A stretch of 64,000 bases of DNA from DATFVA01 sp963815785 (GTDB lineage: Bacteria > Bacteroidota > Ignavibacteria > Ignavibacteriales > Ignavibacteriaceae), in NCBI GenBank assembly GCA_963815785.1, contig CAWFHZ010000005.1, positions 1 to 64,000 of the forward strand. The letters run 5' to 3'. The notes under the pieces were generated by a model. The model saw only the letters and a list, made by a program, of their open reading frames with translations. It did no database searches and had not been told where the DNA came from. The stretch's first letter is position 1; every line of letters starts with the position of its first letter. Shown piece after piece: positions 52,260-60,322 of this stretch. Position numbers and translations under genes: made by a program.

Positions 52260-52290
52260 TTGTAACTTATAATGTTGTTACATATATTTG
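52260..52290 (+). promoter_or_regulatory. yceI promoter with inverted-repeat operator
   Basis: A Bacteroidota-type promoter: TTG at 52260-52262, a 20-bp gap, then TATATTTG (52283-52290). The inverted repeat TGTAAC-N10-GTTACA (52261-52282) fills the space between the two boxes, so a dimeric repressor there would block polymerase. The MarR-type regulator three genes downstream is a candidate binder, but no proof exists. Confidence 0.55.
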
Positions 52291-52326
52291 CAATATGAAG
52301 TAATAACAACTAATAGGAGAACTAAA

Positions 52327-52878
52327 ATGGAAACAGGACATATTGATAACCTTGTTAAGTCTAGCTGGAAAGTAGACACAACACATTCAAAAATTGGATT
52401 CTCTGCTCGTCATATGGTTATTGCCGAAGTAGAAGGTCAGTTCAGGGATTTTGATTTAAATTTGGTTGCCGGAGATGATTTTTCCGACAGCGAAATCAAT
52501 TTAACAATTCAGACTGCAAGCATAGATACAGGAAACACTGACAGGGATAATCACTTAAAAAGCCCTGATTTTTTTGATGCAGTAAATAATCCTGAGATAA
52601 AATTTACAAGTACTTCATTTGAAAAAATTAATGATGAAGAATTCAAACTTAAAGGTGATCTCACCATCCGCGGAATAACAAAACCTGTTGACCTTGATGT
52701 TGTTTACGGCGGCAGAGTAAAAGATCCATGGGGAAATGACAGAGTTGGATTTCATATTGAAGGAAAAGTTAATCGTTTCGACTATGACCTGAAATGGAAT
52801 AGTTTTATGGAAACCGGCGGAGCTGTTGTAGGAAAAATGATCAAATTAATTTGTCACGTTGAATTAATAAGATCATAA
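52327..52878 (+). CDS. YceI-family lipid-binding protein
   Basis: A 183-residue lipocalin-like beta-barrel. SSWKVDTTHSKIGFSARHMV at the start, DRDNHLKSPDFFDAVNNPEI in the middle and LKGDLTIRGITKPVDLDV after it are hallmark YceI segments. The family binds isoprenoid or polyprenyl chains. No signal peptide, so cytoplasmic. The start at 52327 has AGGAGA upstream; an in-frame ATG at 52288 is rejected because it lacks one. A terminator follows, so it can be monocistronic. Confidence 0.93.
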   Translation: METGHIDNLVKSSWKVDTTHSKIGFSARHMVIAEVEGQFRDFDLNLVAGDDFSDSEINLTIQTASIDTGNTDRDNHLKSPDFFDAVNNPEIKFTSTSFEKINDEEFKLKGDLTIRGITKPVDLDVVYGGRVKDPWGNDRVGFHIEGKVNRFDYDLKWNSFMETGGAVVGKMIKLICHVELIRS

Positions 52879-52888
52879 TAAGTTTTCA

Positions 52889-52912
52889 GGGAGTCCGGAT
52901 TTTCCGGCTCCC
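52889..52912 (+). terminator. rho-independent terminator after yceI
   Basis: A GC-rich hairpin, GGGAG(T)CCGG / CCGGCTCCC with one bulged T and a 5-nt loop, is followed by TTTCCTTTC. It lies between yceI and the nitroreductase gene. Confidence 0.7.
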
Positions 52913-52938
52913 TTTCCTTTCAATAAAAGAGAAATATT

Positions 52939-53532
52939 ATGTTGCACGAACTAATAAAAAATCGTTACAGCACCCGGGCATTTGCTCCCGACAAAATTGA
53001 TACTGAAATACTCCTGAGTTTATTTGAAGCGGCACGCTGGGCACCTTCTTCAATGAACGAACAGCCCTGGAGATTTATAGTTGCTTTAAATGATGATACG
53101 GAATCATTTAATAAAATGCTCTCTATTTTAAATGATACTAATCGAATCTGGGCGATTAAAGCCCCGTTAATTATATTAACAACCACAAAACTCCGTTTCA
53201 CTAAAAACAACCAGATGAATAACTTTGCACTTTACGATGCAGGACAGGCAATGGCTTATCTAACAATGCAGGCATATTATATGGGATTATTTGCAAGACA
53301 AATGGGTGGATTCAATTCTGAAAAGGCTAAAGAAGTTTTTGCTATTCCAGATGACTTTGTTCCTGTTACAATAACAGCAATAGGCAAGAAGGGAGATGTA
53401 AATACTCTCCCCGAATTGGTTCGTGAAAAAGAATATACTATACGCAACAGAAAACAGCTTAATGAAATACTTTTTGCTAAAAGATTTAATTCACCGGTTG
53501 AATTTCCTGAAACAACAATTGAAAAAAGTTAA
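52939..53532 (+). CDS. nitroreductase family protein
   Basis: A 197-residue FMN-dependent NAD(P)H oxidoreductase. NRYSTRAFAPDKI (FMN-binding) and FEAARWAPSSMNEQPWRF are the family signatures, and YDAGQAMAYLTMQAYYMGLF is the dimer and FMN-contact helix. It reduces nitro compounds, quinones or flavins; the natural substrate is unknown. It sits 10 bp upstream of the pirin gene. Confidence 0.92.
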   Translation: MLHELIKNRYSTRAFAPDKIDTEILLSLFEAARWAPSSMNEQPWRFIVALNDDTESFNKMLSILNDTNRIWAIKAPLIILTTTKLRFTKNNQMNNFALYDAGQAMAYLTMQAYYMGLFARQMGGFNSEKAKEVFAIPDDFVPVTITAIGKKGDVNTLPELVREKEYTIRNRKQLNEILFAKRFNSPVEFPETTIEKS

Positions 53533-53542
53533 AGGCAAAATT

Positions 53543-54247
53543 ATGAAAAAAATTATTCATCGCTCAGTCGAAAGAGGAATTGCTGAATTCGGCTGGCTTC
53601 ATAGCAGACACAGTTTCAGTTTTGGTAATTATCATAACCCGGATAAAATTAATTTTGGATTATTAAGAGTCTTAAATGATGATATTGTTGAACCCGGGGA
53701 AGGCTTCGGAACTCATCCGCATGATAACATGGAAATAATTTCGATTGTTCTTAAAGGTGAACTTGAGCATCGTGATAGTATGGGTAATGGTTCTGTGATC
53801 AGAGAAGATGAAATTCAGGTTATGTCAGCCGGATCAGGAATTACGCATTCAGAATTTAATCCTTCTGATACTGAAAAAGTAAACTTTCTCCAGCTCTGGA
53901 TTTTTCCAAAAGAAAGAGGAATCAAACCGAGGTATGATCAGAAAAAAATTACCATTTCAGAAAACGAAATTAAAAAAGTAGTTTCCGGTGAAAAGTCAGA
54001 AGATCAGCTTTTCATAAACCAGGATGCCGCAATCTTTCGAGGTAAACTTGAAAAAGATCAGGATTATACATTTAAGTTTGATAAAAAGGGAAACGGAGCC
54101 TACTTGTTTGTTTTGGAAGGTTCAATTATTTTGGACGGCGAAACTATCAATAAAAGAGATGCGGCAGGAATTTCCGAAACAGATCAGTTCCAAATTAAAT
54201 CAACCGGTAAAAGTGAATTTATTATTGTAGAAATACCAATGAATTAG
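53543..54247 (+). CDS. pirin family protein
   Basis: A 235-residue bicupin. The first cupin has the metal ligands in THPHDNMEIISIVLKGELEH, and HSRHSFSFGNYHNP opens it. Pirins bind Fe and some have quercetinase activity. The start at 53543 has AAAGG upstream; an in-frame ATG 120 bp earlier lies within the nitroreductase gene. One base separates it from the MarR gene. Confidence 0.92.
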   Translation: MKKIIHRSVERGIAEFGWLHSRHSFSFGNYHNPDKINFGLLRVLNDDIVEPGEGFGTHPHDNMEIISIVLKGELEHRDSMGNGSVIREDEIQVMSAGSGITHSEFNPSDTEKVNFLQLWIFPKERGIKPRYDQKKITISENEIKKVVSGEKSEDQLFINQDAAIFRGKLEKDQDYTFKFDKKGNGAYLFVLEGSIILDGETINKRDAAGISETDQFQIKSTGKSEFIIVEIPMN

Positions 54248-54248
54248 A

Positions 54249-54698
54249 ATGAAATTGGAAGACGAAATAGTACAGCAAAAATTTGAAAGTGATTATCATA
54301 AGCTGTCAATTAATATCTTATACACTTCAAACTGGCTTTTAAATCTTCACACTGAAAAGTTGAAGCCATACAATTTAACTGTTCAGCAGTTTAATATTTT
54401 ACGGATATTAAGAGGCCAACATCCCAATGTTGTTAACTTAAAATTAATTAAAGAACGTATGCTCGATAAAATGTCGGACGTATCAAGACTTGTTGAAAGG
54501 TTAAGAGAAAAAGGATTCGTTGATAGGAAAACCTGCCCTTCTGATCGCAGGCACATAGATGTATGTATAACTAATGAAGGACTCGAACTTCTAAAAAAGC
54601 TGGATTCCGATTTGAAAGATATAAACAGTCTTTTTTCATCATTATCAAATGATGAGATTAAAACACTTAACGATCTTCTCGATAAACTAAGAGGCTAA
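54249..54698 (+). CDS. MarR-family transcriptional regulator
   Basis: A 149-residue winged-helix regulator. The DNA-recognition part is at KLIKERMLDKMSDVSRLVERL and the wing is KTCPSDRRHIDVCITNEGLELL, typical of MarR. It is the last gene of the nitroreductase-pirin-marR unit, which suggests control of that unit or of the yceI promoter. Its last 4 bp overlap a possible small convergent ORF. Confidence 0.92.
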   Translation: MKLEDEIVQQKFESDYHKLSINILYTSNWLLNLHTEKLKPYNLTVQQFNILRILRGQHPNVVNLKLIKERMLDKMSDVSRLVERLREKGFVDRKTCPSDRRHIDVCITNEGLELLKKLDSDLKDINSLFSSLSNDEIKTLNDLLDKLRG

Positions 54699-54856
54699 AA
54701 GAAATTTTGAGCCAATAAAAACAAGAACAAAAGGGGAATCAGCATAAATACTATCCGGATCGCCCACACTTTAAATTTGTTTTCGTTTACAATTGTATCA
54801 AGAAGATCATCGTAATGTTCATCTTTTGAAAATATCTTTTGAAATAACTTATTCAT
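54695..54856 (-). CDS. possible 53-residue tail-anchored membrane protein
   Basis: An ORF of 53 codons with a hydrophilic, acidic N-terminal half (SKDEHYDDLLDTIVNENKF) and a C-terminal membrane helix (IRIVFMLIPLLFLFLLAQNF). The amphiphilic layout looks like a real protein, but the Shine-Dalgarno is weak and no homologue is recognised. It converges with the MarR gene. Confidence 0.45.
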   Translation of the reverse strand: MNKLFQKIFSKDEHYDDLLDTIVNENKFKVWAIRIVFMLIPLLFLFLLAQNFF

Positions 54857-54953
54857 TTTCAATTTCGTATTTTTTTACAAAGGCATGTTAATCACTTGCT
54901 TGTCAAATGTGAAAGCAAAATGTCACCGTAAACAAAAATGTGTTTTTGAACAT

Positions 54954-54967
54954 ACAGTGTTCACTGT
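54954..54967. promoter_or_regulatory. 14-bp palindrome upstream of tRNA-Arg
   Basis: ACAGTG-TT-CACTGT has two 6-base arms that are exact inverted repeats. It lies 74 bp before the tRNA and 98 bp before the small minus-strand ORF. It could be an operator; nothing more can be said. Confidence 0.3.
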
Positions 54968-55040
54968 TTAAGAAAATTTAACATTTTAATGATATAACCG
55001 ATTTTCTTATCTTTACACACAATCTTGTATGGTAATTTAC

Positions 55041-55114
<74 letters not shown>

Positions 55115-55116
55115 CA

Positions 55117-55479
55117 AGGTTTTACATTTCAATTTTTTTAGTTCAGAGAATAGAAGAGCCGGTGTAAAACGCAGATCGTAGGTTTTCCCAATGGGAATTC
55201 TTTGGAGGAATCCTCTCCGGGGTACAAATTCTAGTTCCCCTGCTCTTAAAATTCACATTTTCCTCGAATAGATAAGACTAAATAGAGTGCTCTTTACTTA
55301 ATAAGAGTATCTCAATAGCCCGATAAAATAATTACCACTTCGGGTTTGAAATGAAAGTCTTAACTTTTTTAATATGATCTTTCTGTTCATTTTATCCCTT
55401 TCAATTTGTTAAAATTAATTATGAAACCCGCATCAACTAAAGGATGCGGGTTTTAATTATTAACTGAACTTTAAAGATC
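55117..55479. other. gene-free stretch with a possible structured RNA next to tRNA-Arg
   Basis: No ORF is supported here. Positions 55154-55247 form a nested structure: outer stem AAGAGC / GCTCTT, then hairpins TTCCC / GGGAA, GGAG / CTCC and GGGG / CCCC. It has the size of a long-arm tRNA but no usable anticodon or T-loop. It may be a degraded tRNA or an unknown small RNA. The remainder is AT-rich apart from the terminator at 55424. Confidence 0.3.
55424..55453. terminator. bidirectional terminator
   Basis: A perfect 11-bp stem AAACCCGCATC / GATGCGGGTTT with an 8-nt loop. It ends 27 bp before the convergent lipoprotein gene's stop and is followed by TTTTAATTATT on the plus strand. Confidence 0.85.
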
Positions 55480-56046
55480 CTAGTCTACTCTTGGATTAAA
55501 AGGATTAAATATTCCATCAGGATTATAATACCAAACCCAGGCGTGTAAAGTCCACAGATCATCGTCTGTAGTAGTTGGGTCTCCTTCGAAATGACTCCAT
55601 ACATCATCATTGCCTGTAAATCCTTCAGGGGGATTAGAACCCGGAGTCCACGGCGTGGCGTATTCAACTGCAACAAGTCTGTAACCACCATTAGGTCTTT
55701 CAGTGTAAACAAGTAATTCAGGTTTTCTCATATCAAATGTCCCGTCAAGATTTCCGGCATTTAGAAAATGCCATCCCATATGAGGGACAAAATAATTAAT
55801 ATCAACATAGCCATCTTCTAAAGCATTATTAATATTAAGGTACCTGAATGTAGAAAATCTAACTCTCATAAGTTCCAATCGCGTTCTGAAACCGAGCTTA
55901 GATAAAGTGTACCCGTTTAAGTCAAAGGATTCACCAGACGCATCCTGACTTGATACGGGATTATCTCCCTGATTCTCCGATTCACATCCGTCAAAGAAAA
56001 GTAAGGTTGAGAAAACTATTAGTAGAATTAAGGACAGGTTTTTCAT
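55480..56046 (-). CDS. exported lipoprotein of unknown function
   Basis: A 188-residue protein with a signal peptide ending FFDGC, a lipobox with Cys21. The mature part begins with a Ser/Gly-rich spacer. It then has a conserved-looking core: FVPHMGWHFLN, PELLVYTERPNGGYRLVAVEY and the C-terminal WTLHAWVWYYNPDGIFNPFNP. I recall a group of uncharacterised secreted proteins with similar GMGxHx and HAWxWxxNPxGxF motifs; no enzyme function is established. The His/Trp density suggests metal binding. Confidence 0.65.
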   Translation of the reverse strand: MKNLSLILLIVFSTLLFFDGCESENQGDNPVSSQDASGESFDLNGYTLSKLGFRTRLELMRVRFSTFRYLNINNALEDGYVDINYFVPHMGWHFLNAGNLDGTFDMRKPELLVYTERPNGGYRLVAVEYATPWTPGSNPPEGFTGNDDVWSHFEGDPTTTDDDLWTLHAWVWYYNPDGIFNPFNPRVD

Positions 56047-56307
56047 TTAAGACTCCTTTAATTTTAATTATTGAAACAAAGATTAAAAAAGAAACTCCCG
56101 ATTTTTTATCTACAGGAAATACATTCTTTGCAGTTCCTTTTTGTATAAGCTCCAGATAGGAATTTCATAAACATAAAAGAACTTACTTTCATCATTAAAA
56201 CATCAGAGTGAATCTATACGATTTTTTCTTCAGTATTTTTAATACTTTCCCCTGAATAAATACTCTCCTGTTTGGTGGGTTACAAAGAAATTATTTACCT
56301 GAAGATA

Positions 56308-56739
56308 TTATTTCATTCCAACGTAAGTCCTATCTATTCTTCCGTTAGTCTCCAGACAATAGTCCATATAAAGGTACCGGAGTATACAACCCATCTCGGA
56401 ATTACATTCATCTAAATCAACTGCTCTCTTAACAAGATTTACTCCGCGTGCATCTCCTATCTTAAGCAAAGACCAGGCTGCTATCAGTTTAGCACTTTCA
56501 TTTTTTGAATTGTGAAAAATAGCCATTAAAGGAATCAGCGCCTTTTCTGATTTCATTTGTCCAAGGAAATAAGCACAGCTTATCCTCAGACTGGCATTAT
56601 CCGACTTTAAGCCCTTAAGATAATTGCTTTCAATTTTTTGATATGCAATAGGGCTTACTGGTTCCGGGGGCGCCTGGGCAAACAATGATGAAGAAGTTAC
56701 CGCAAACACAACCAGCAGGATCAAAAATGATTTTTTCAT
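56308..56739 (-). CDS. exported HEAT-like repeat protein
   Basis: About 143 residues. A signal peptide (MKKSFLILLVVFAVTSSSLF, cleavage near AQA) precedes two or three HEAT-type helical repeats (SLRISCAYFLGQMKSEKALIPLM and SAKLIAAWSLLKIGDARGVNLV). The start at 56739 was chosen for its GGAGG Shine-Dalgarno; an ATG 12 bp earlier overlaps it. HEAT repeats bind proteins; no partner is known. Confidence 0.7.
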   Translation of the reverse strand: MKKSFLILLVVFAVTSSSLFAQAPPEPVSPIAYQKIESNYLKGLKSDNASLRISCAYFLGQMKSEKALIPLMAIFHNSKNESAKLIAAWSLLKIGDARGVNLVKRAVDLDECNSEMGCILRYLYMDYCLETNGRIDRTYVGMK

Positions 56740-56912
56740 TTTAGCCTCCAAAAAAAGTTATTAAATAAAGCTTGATTATATCTGTCTGTCGGATACAATT
56801 ATAGGTTTTAAATAGTGGGATGTCTGCCACAAATAAATCAAATGATGAAACATTTATTTCATTTTTGACAGTTAATAAGTTTGTTGAATATTGGAGAGTT
56901 GGATAGTAGTTA

Positions 56913-58028
56913 TCACATTATGCTGCTAGCATACTCTGAAGGTAGAATTCCGAATTTCTTAAAAAAACATTTTGAAAAATATGAAGGGTTGTTAAACCCG
57001 GATTCAAACGCAATTTCCGAAATATTGCCTTTATGTGCTTCAATCAATTTTAGTGCGTTTCTTAATCTGATTTCTCTTATAAAATTATTAGGTGAATATC
57101 CGGTCAAATCTGTTATTTTCCTATACAATTGTGCCTTGCTCATACCGAACATATTAACCAGACTATCTATGTTAAATTTTTCTTCGTTCCAACTCTTTTC
57201 AAAAGTTTTAAAAAGCTTAAATAAGAAATCTTCATATCGCGAACTTAAAACTTTTATAAAACTATTTTTGAGTTCAGTTTTAAATTTAAGTTCGTTGTAT
57301 GTCTTTCCTAACGATGAAGATATAACTATTTGATTTTCTCCGGCGACATATTTTAATTGTTTTGCCAGATGGATTGCATCTCCAAATAGTTCATCACTAT
57401 TTGCAACCGGGGCCCCAAGGTTCAATCCTATTGAAACACTAAATTTTATGTTTTCTGTTTCTGAAAGCTCTATAAATTTATTTTGTATGTCTGCAGCACA
57501 AATTATTGCGTTATCTTCAGACGAAAAAGAAGTTAAAATGCTGTTGTGTTCCCATGAAACTACGTAGCCTTCAAACTTTAAAAAGGAATCTTCAATAAAC
57601 TTTTTTTGTAGTTGTAATAAGTCGGTAAATTTAATTTTATTGATCGGTAGTTTTAATAATAAAGGATTCACAATTTCCAGGCACATAATTGTCCGGTGAG
57701 CCGTTTCAGTAATTATACCATTAAAGTCCGGTCTTTTTTCCAACCAAGCTAAATCGGCTAGTTTACCCAAGAAAAATTCTACTTCATTTAGCTCAACTTT
57801 TATTATTTGTGCCGGTGAGCCTACATGGGCAGTATTATGCAAATTAATTATTGATTCTTTATCCGGAGCTTCAAACAAACAGAAACCTGCACCTTTCGAA
57901 ACATCATGCCAAAAAAATATAGATTTGCATTTAAAATCAGCCTGTAAATTTAAATCACGCTGATGTGCAGCTTCAACTTCTTCTACAGTTACACCGTTTA
58001 AATCATGTCTATCCATATAAATCGGCAT
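56913..58028 (-). CDS. DUF4242 / cyclase-like / AraC-type triple fusion regulator
   Basis: A 371-residue protein with three parts. Residues 1-80 resemble the DUF4242 (SCO4226-like) domain, a small dimeric ferredoxin-like fold that can bind nickel. Residues about 150-240 resemble a class III nucleotidyl cyclase (FSVSIGLNLGAPVANSDELFGDAIHLA), but the catalytic metal Asp residues are not evident. Residues about 265-371 are an AraC HTH pair (FGMSKAQLYRKITDLTGYSP, then ISEIAFESGFNNPSYFSKCF). Presumably a ligand-sensing transcription factor. Confidence 0.8.
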   Translation of the reverse strand: MPIYMDRHDLNGVTVEEVEAAHQRDLNLQADFKCKSIFFWHDVSKGAGFCLFEAPDKESIINLHNTAHVGSPAQIIKVELNEVEFFLGKLADLAWLEKRPDFNGIITETAHRTIMCLEIVNPLLLKLPINKIKFTDLLQLQKKFIEDSFLKFEGYVVSWEHNSILTSFSSEDNAIICAADIQNKFIELSETENIKFSVSIGLNLGAPVANSDELFGDAIHLAKQLKYVAGENQIVISSSLGKTYNELKFKTELKNSFIKVLSSRYEDFLFKLFKTFEKSWNEEKFNIDSLVNMFGMSKAQLYRKITDLTGYSPNNFIREIRLRNALKLIEAHKGNISEIAFESGFNNPSYFSKCFFKKFGILPSEYASSIM

Positions 58029-58346
58029 AGTATACTCCTTATTGTTTCTTACTTTTATATGTAGTTTCGGAACATTCAGATTAAAAACAAATTAATAGAG
58101 AGGAAATACCGTTTCTTTTTGTTTTAGGAGGACTGTTAGAATTTTAAATAAATTATAGAATAAAATTATTTTTGTCAAGATTTAGTTTAAATAAAATGCC
58201 TAAAGATTTCATTTAATCAACGCACAAAATAATCCAGCAAGAATTACTATTAAATCATAATTAAATCCATTAATCAGAATTTATTTTCACAGAAAAAGGC
58301 AGGAAAGTTTACTCAGAGTTTCTTATCAACAAAAGATCAGTTATTA
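58029..58346. promoter_or_regulatory. AT-rich spacer with a candidate promoter for the AraC-fusion gene
   Basis: No ORF is supported in this 318-bp gap. On the minus strand TTGACA (58173-58178) and TATAAT (58152-58157) are 15 bp apart, slightly short of ideal, and would give a 5' leader of about 115 bases for the fusion regulator. Nothing else seen. Confidence 0.4.
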
Positions 58347-59447
58347 CTAGGATTTTTTCTTATCTTTTCCCTTATGCAGAACGGGTATAGATGGCGCCGG
58401 TCTTTGAAAAGCAAATTCAACAATCCGGGCTAATGTTTCCCCAAAGCTTAGCCCATAGTTTTCAGCCGATTCCATAAACGACACACTTTCGGTTAAATCA
58501 GGATTGGGGTTTACCTCCAGCACAAAAACTTTGTTGTCCTTTGTTAAACGTAGATCAAGACGCGCATAATCAGTACAGCCTGTTATTTTATAAGCGCTGA
58601 GCACAACAGCTTTAACTTTCTTTTCCAGTTTTCGGGATAATTTTGCCGGGCAAATAGAATGCACCCTGTGAAATGATTCTTCAAGCGGATTCCATTTTGC
58701 ATCATAGCTGATTATGTCGGGATGGTCAGATGGCAATTCGGAAAAATCAAATTCAATAATAGGGAGAACTTCCGGCGGATCGTTACCAAGCACAGAAACA
58801 TGCAGTTCACGACCTTCTATAAATTCTTCAACCAGAATAGGGGGATAAAATTCTTCGAATGCTTTATTAACTCTATCGAGCAGTTGTTCATGGTTGTATA
58901 CAACTGATCCTTTCTCCACTCCGGAACTTGCATCTTCACGCGCAGGCTTTACAATTAAAGGATAATGCAGACCGTGCCGCCCCGGAAGACGGGGTTCTGA
59001 AAGAAGCTTATATCGCGGTGTGGGAACATTATTTGCCAGTAAAAGCTGTTTCGTCATTCCTTTTCTCTGACATAAAGCCAAAGTAAATGGTTTTGCCCCT
59101 GTGAACCGCACCCCATAGAGAGCAAATAGTCCTGCGATTAAATGTTCAAGTGCCGGGTCATCCCTATAATACTCAATCAAATTAAAAACAACATCAGGTG
59201 GATTATTGCTCAGTAAATCAATCAGGTTTTGAATGTCTTCATTAATATTTAATAAGCTGACATTAAAATCTTCTCCTCTTAGTGCGTTGGCAATTGCTTC
59301 ATACTCTTCCGTCACAGTTGCAACATTTATGTTATACTCCGGCTCAAAATCCAAAGTGTCCGGATCTACATCACGAATTTTTTCGTATATATCATCGCCA
59401 GAGTGATTATAGATTACTGCGACTGTGATTTTCCTTTTTCTACTCAT
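58347..59447 (-). CDS. D-alanine-D-alanine ligase-like ATP-grasp protein
   Basis: A 366-residue ATP-grasp ligase. FNLIEYYRDDPALEHLIAGL and FTGAKPFTLALCQRKGMTKQ correspond to the D-Ala-D-Ala ligase N-terminal half; LIVKPAREDASSGVEKGSVV, ILVEEFIEGRELHVSVLG and FVLEVNPNPDL are the ATP and Mg sites. It is shorter and divergent from housekeeping Ddl and stands outside any cell-wall cluster. It may ligate another amino-acid pair. Single gene with no obvious partner. Confidence 0.85.
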   Translation of the reverse strand: MSRKRKITVAVIYNHSGDDIYEKIRDVDPDTLDFEPEYNINVATVTEEYEAIANALRGEDFNVSLLNINEDIQNLIDLLSNNPPDVVFNLIEYYRDDPALEHLIAGLFALYGVRFTGAKPFTLALCQRKGMTKQLLLANNVPTPRYKLLSEPRLPGRHGLHYPLIVKPAREDASSGVEKGSVVYNHEQLLDRVNKAFEEFYPPILVEEFIEGRELHVSVLGNDPPEVLPIIEFDFSELPSDHPDIISYDAKWNPLEESFHRVHSICPAKLSRKLEKKVKAVVLSAYKITGCTDYARLDLRLTKDNKVFVLEVNPNPDLTESVSFMESAENYGLSFGETLARIVEFAFQRPAPSIPVLHKGKDKKKS

Positions 59448-59644
59448 AGAAATAATAAATTTCTGATATTCATAAGTAAAATTAGACTACAATTTTAATT
59501 TTGACAAATAAAAAAAATAATATTAATTAAATCAGCTCATACCTTGATAACCAGGTTATTTCAGGAATTCTTTAAAGCCGGTTTACTTATTCCTAAATTT
59601 TTACAGATTTAAAGCTATATTAATTCATCTAATTAAGATATAAT

Positions 59645-60322
59645 ATGAAAATTCTACTTGTAGAAGACGAAAAAGAACTAGCTTCTGATATTAAAAACTT
59701 CGTTGATGATGAAGGAAACATTTGTGAAACTGCTTTTTCTTTTGAAGAAGGTCTGCGCAAAATAAACCTGCACGATTATGACTGCGCAATTATAGATATT
59801 ACTTTGCCAGGAGGAAGCGGATTAAAAATAATTGAAGAACTTAAACAGTTAGCCGCTCATACAGGAATAATAATAATCTCGGCTAAAGATTCTTTAACCG
59901 ATAAATTAACGGGACTGAAACTTGGAGCTGATGATTACATTACAAAGCCTTTTCACCTGGCAGAGCTGAATGCACGCATTAAATCTGTCTTAAGAAGGAG
60001 ACAATTCCAGGGAGAAAATGAAATCAGGCTTAAAGAATTAACCTTTATTCCTGATAAGAGAGAAGTTTTAATTAATAATAATTCCATCGAACTTACCCGT
60101 AAAGAGTATGACCTGCTGCTTTATCTTGTTAATAATAAGGAAAGAGTTGTAACTAAAGAATCCATTGCTGAACATATCTGGGGAGACCAGTCAGATACCT
60201 TCGGCAGTCTCGATTTTGTGTACTCCCAGATAAAAAACCTACGGAAGAAAATGATTGAAGCAGGTTCGGGGGATTATATAAAAACTATTTACGGTATAGG
60301 ATATAAATTTTCAATCAAATGA
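59645..60322 (+). CDS. OmpR/PhoB-family response regulator
   Basis: A 225-residue two-domain regulator. Asp51 (IIDITLPG) is the phosphoacceptor, with the acidic pair in VEDEKE and Lys in ITKPF. The C-terminal winged helix is at LTRKEYDLLLYLVNNKERVV and GTIYGIGYKF-like IKTIYGIGYKFSIK. Coupled by ATGA overlap to the kinase. Confidence 0.95.
   Translation: MKILLVEDEKELASDIKNFVDDEGNICETAFSFEEGLRKINLHDYDCAIIDITLPGGSGLKIIEELKQLAAHTGIIIISAKDSLTDKLTGLKLGADDYITKPFHLAELNARIKSVLRRRQFQGENEIRLKELTFIPDKREVLINNNSIELTRKEYDLLLYLVNNKERVVTKESIAEHIWGDQSDTFGSLDFVYSQIKNLRKKMIEAGSGDYIKTIYGIGYKFSIK

Noticed and set aside
55154..55247. Second tRNA gene
   Set aside because: No valid anticodon loop and no T-loop consensus; kept only as a structured-RNA candidate.
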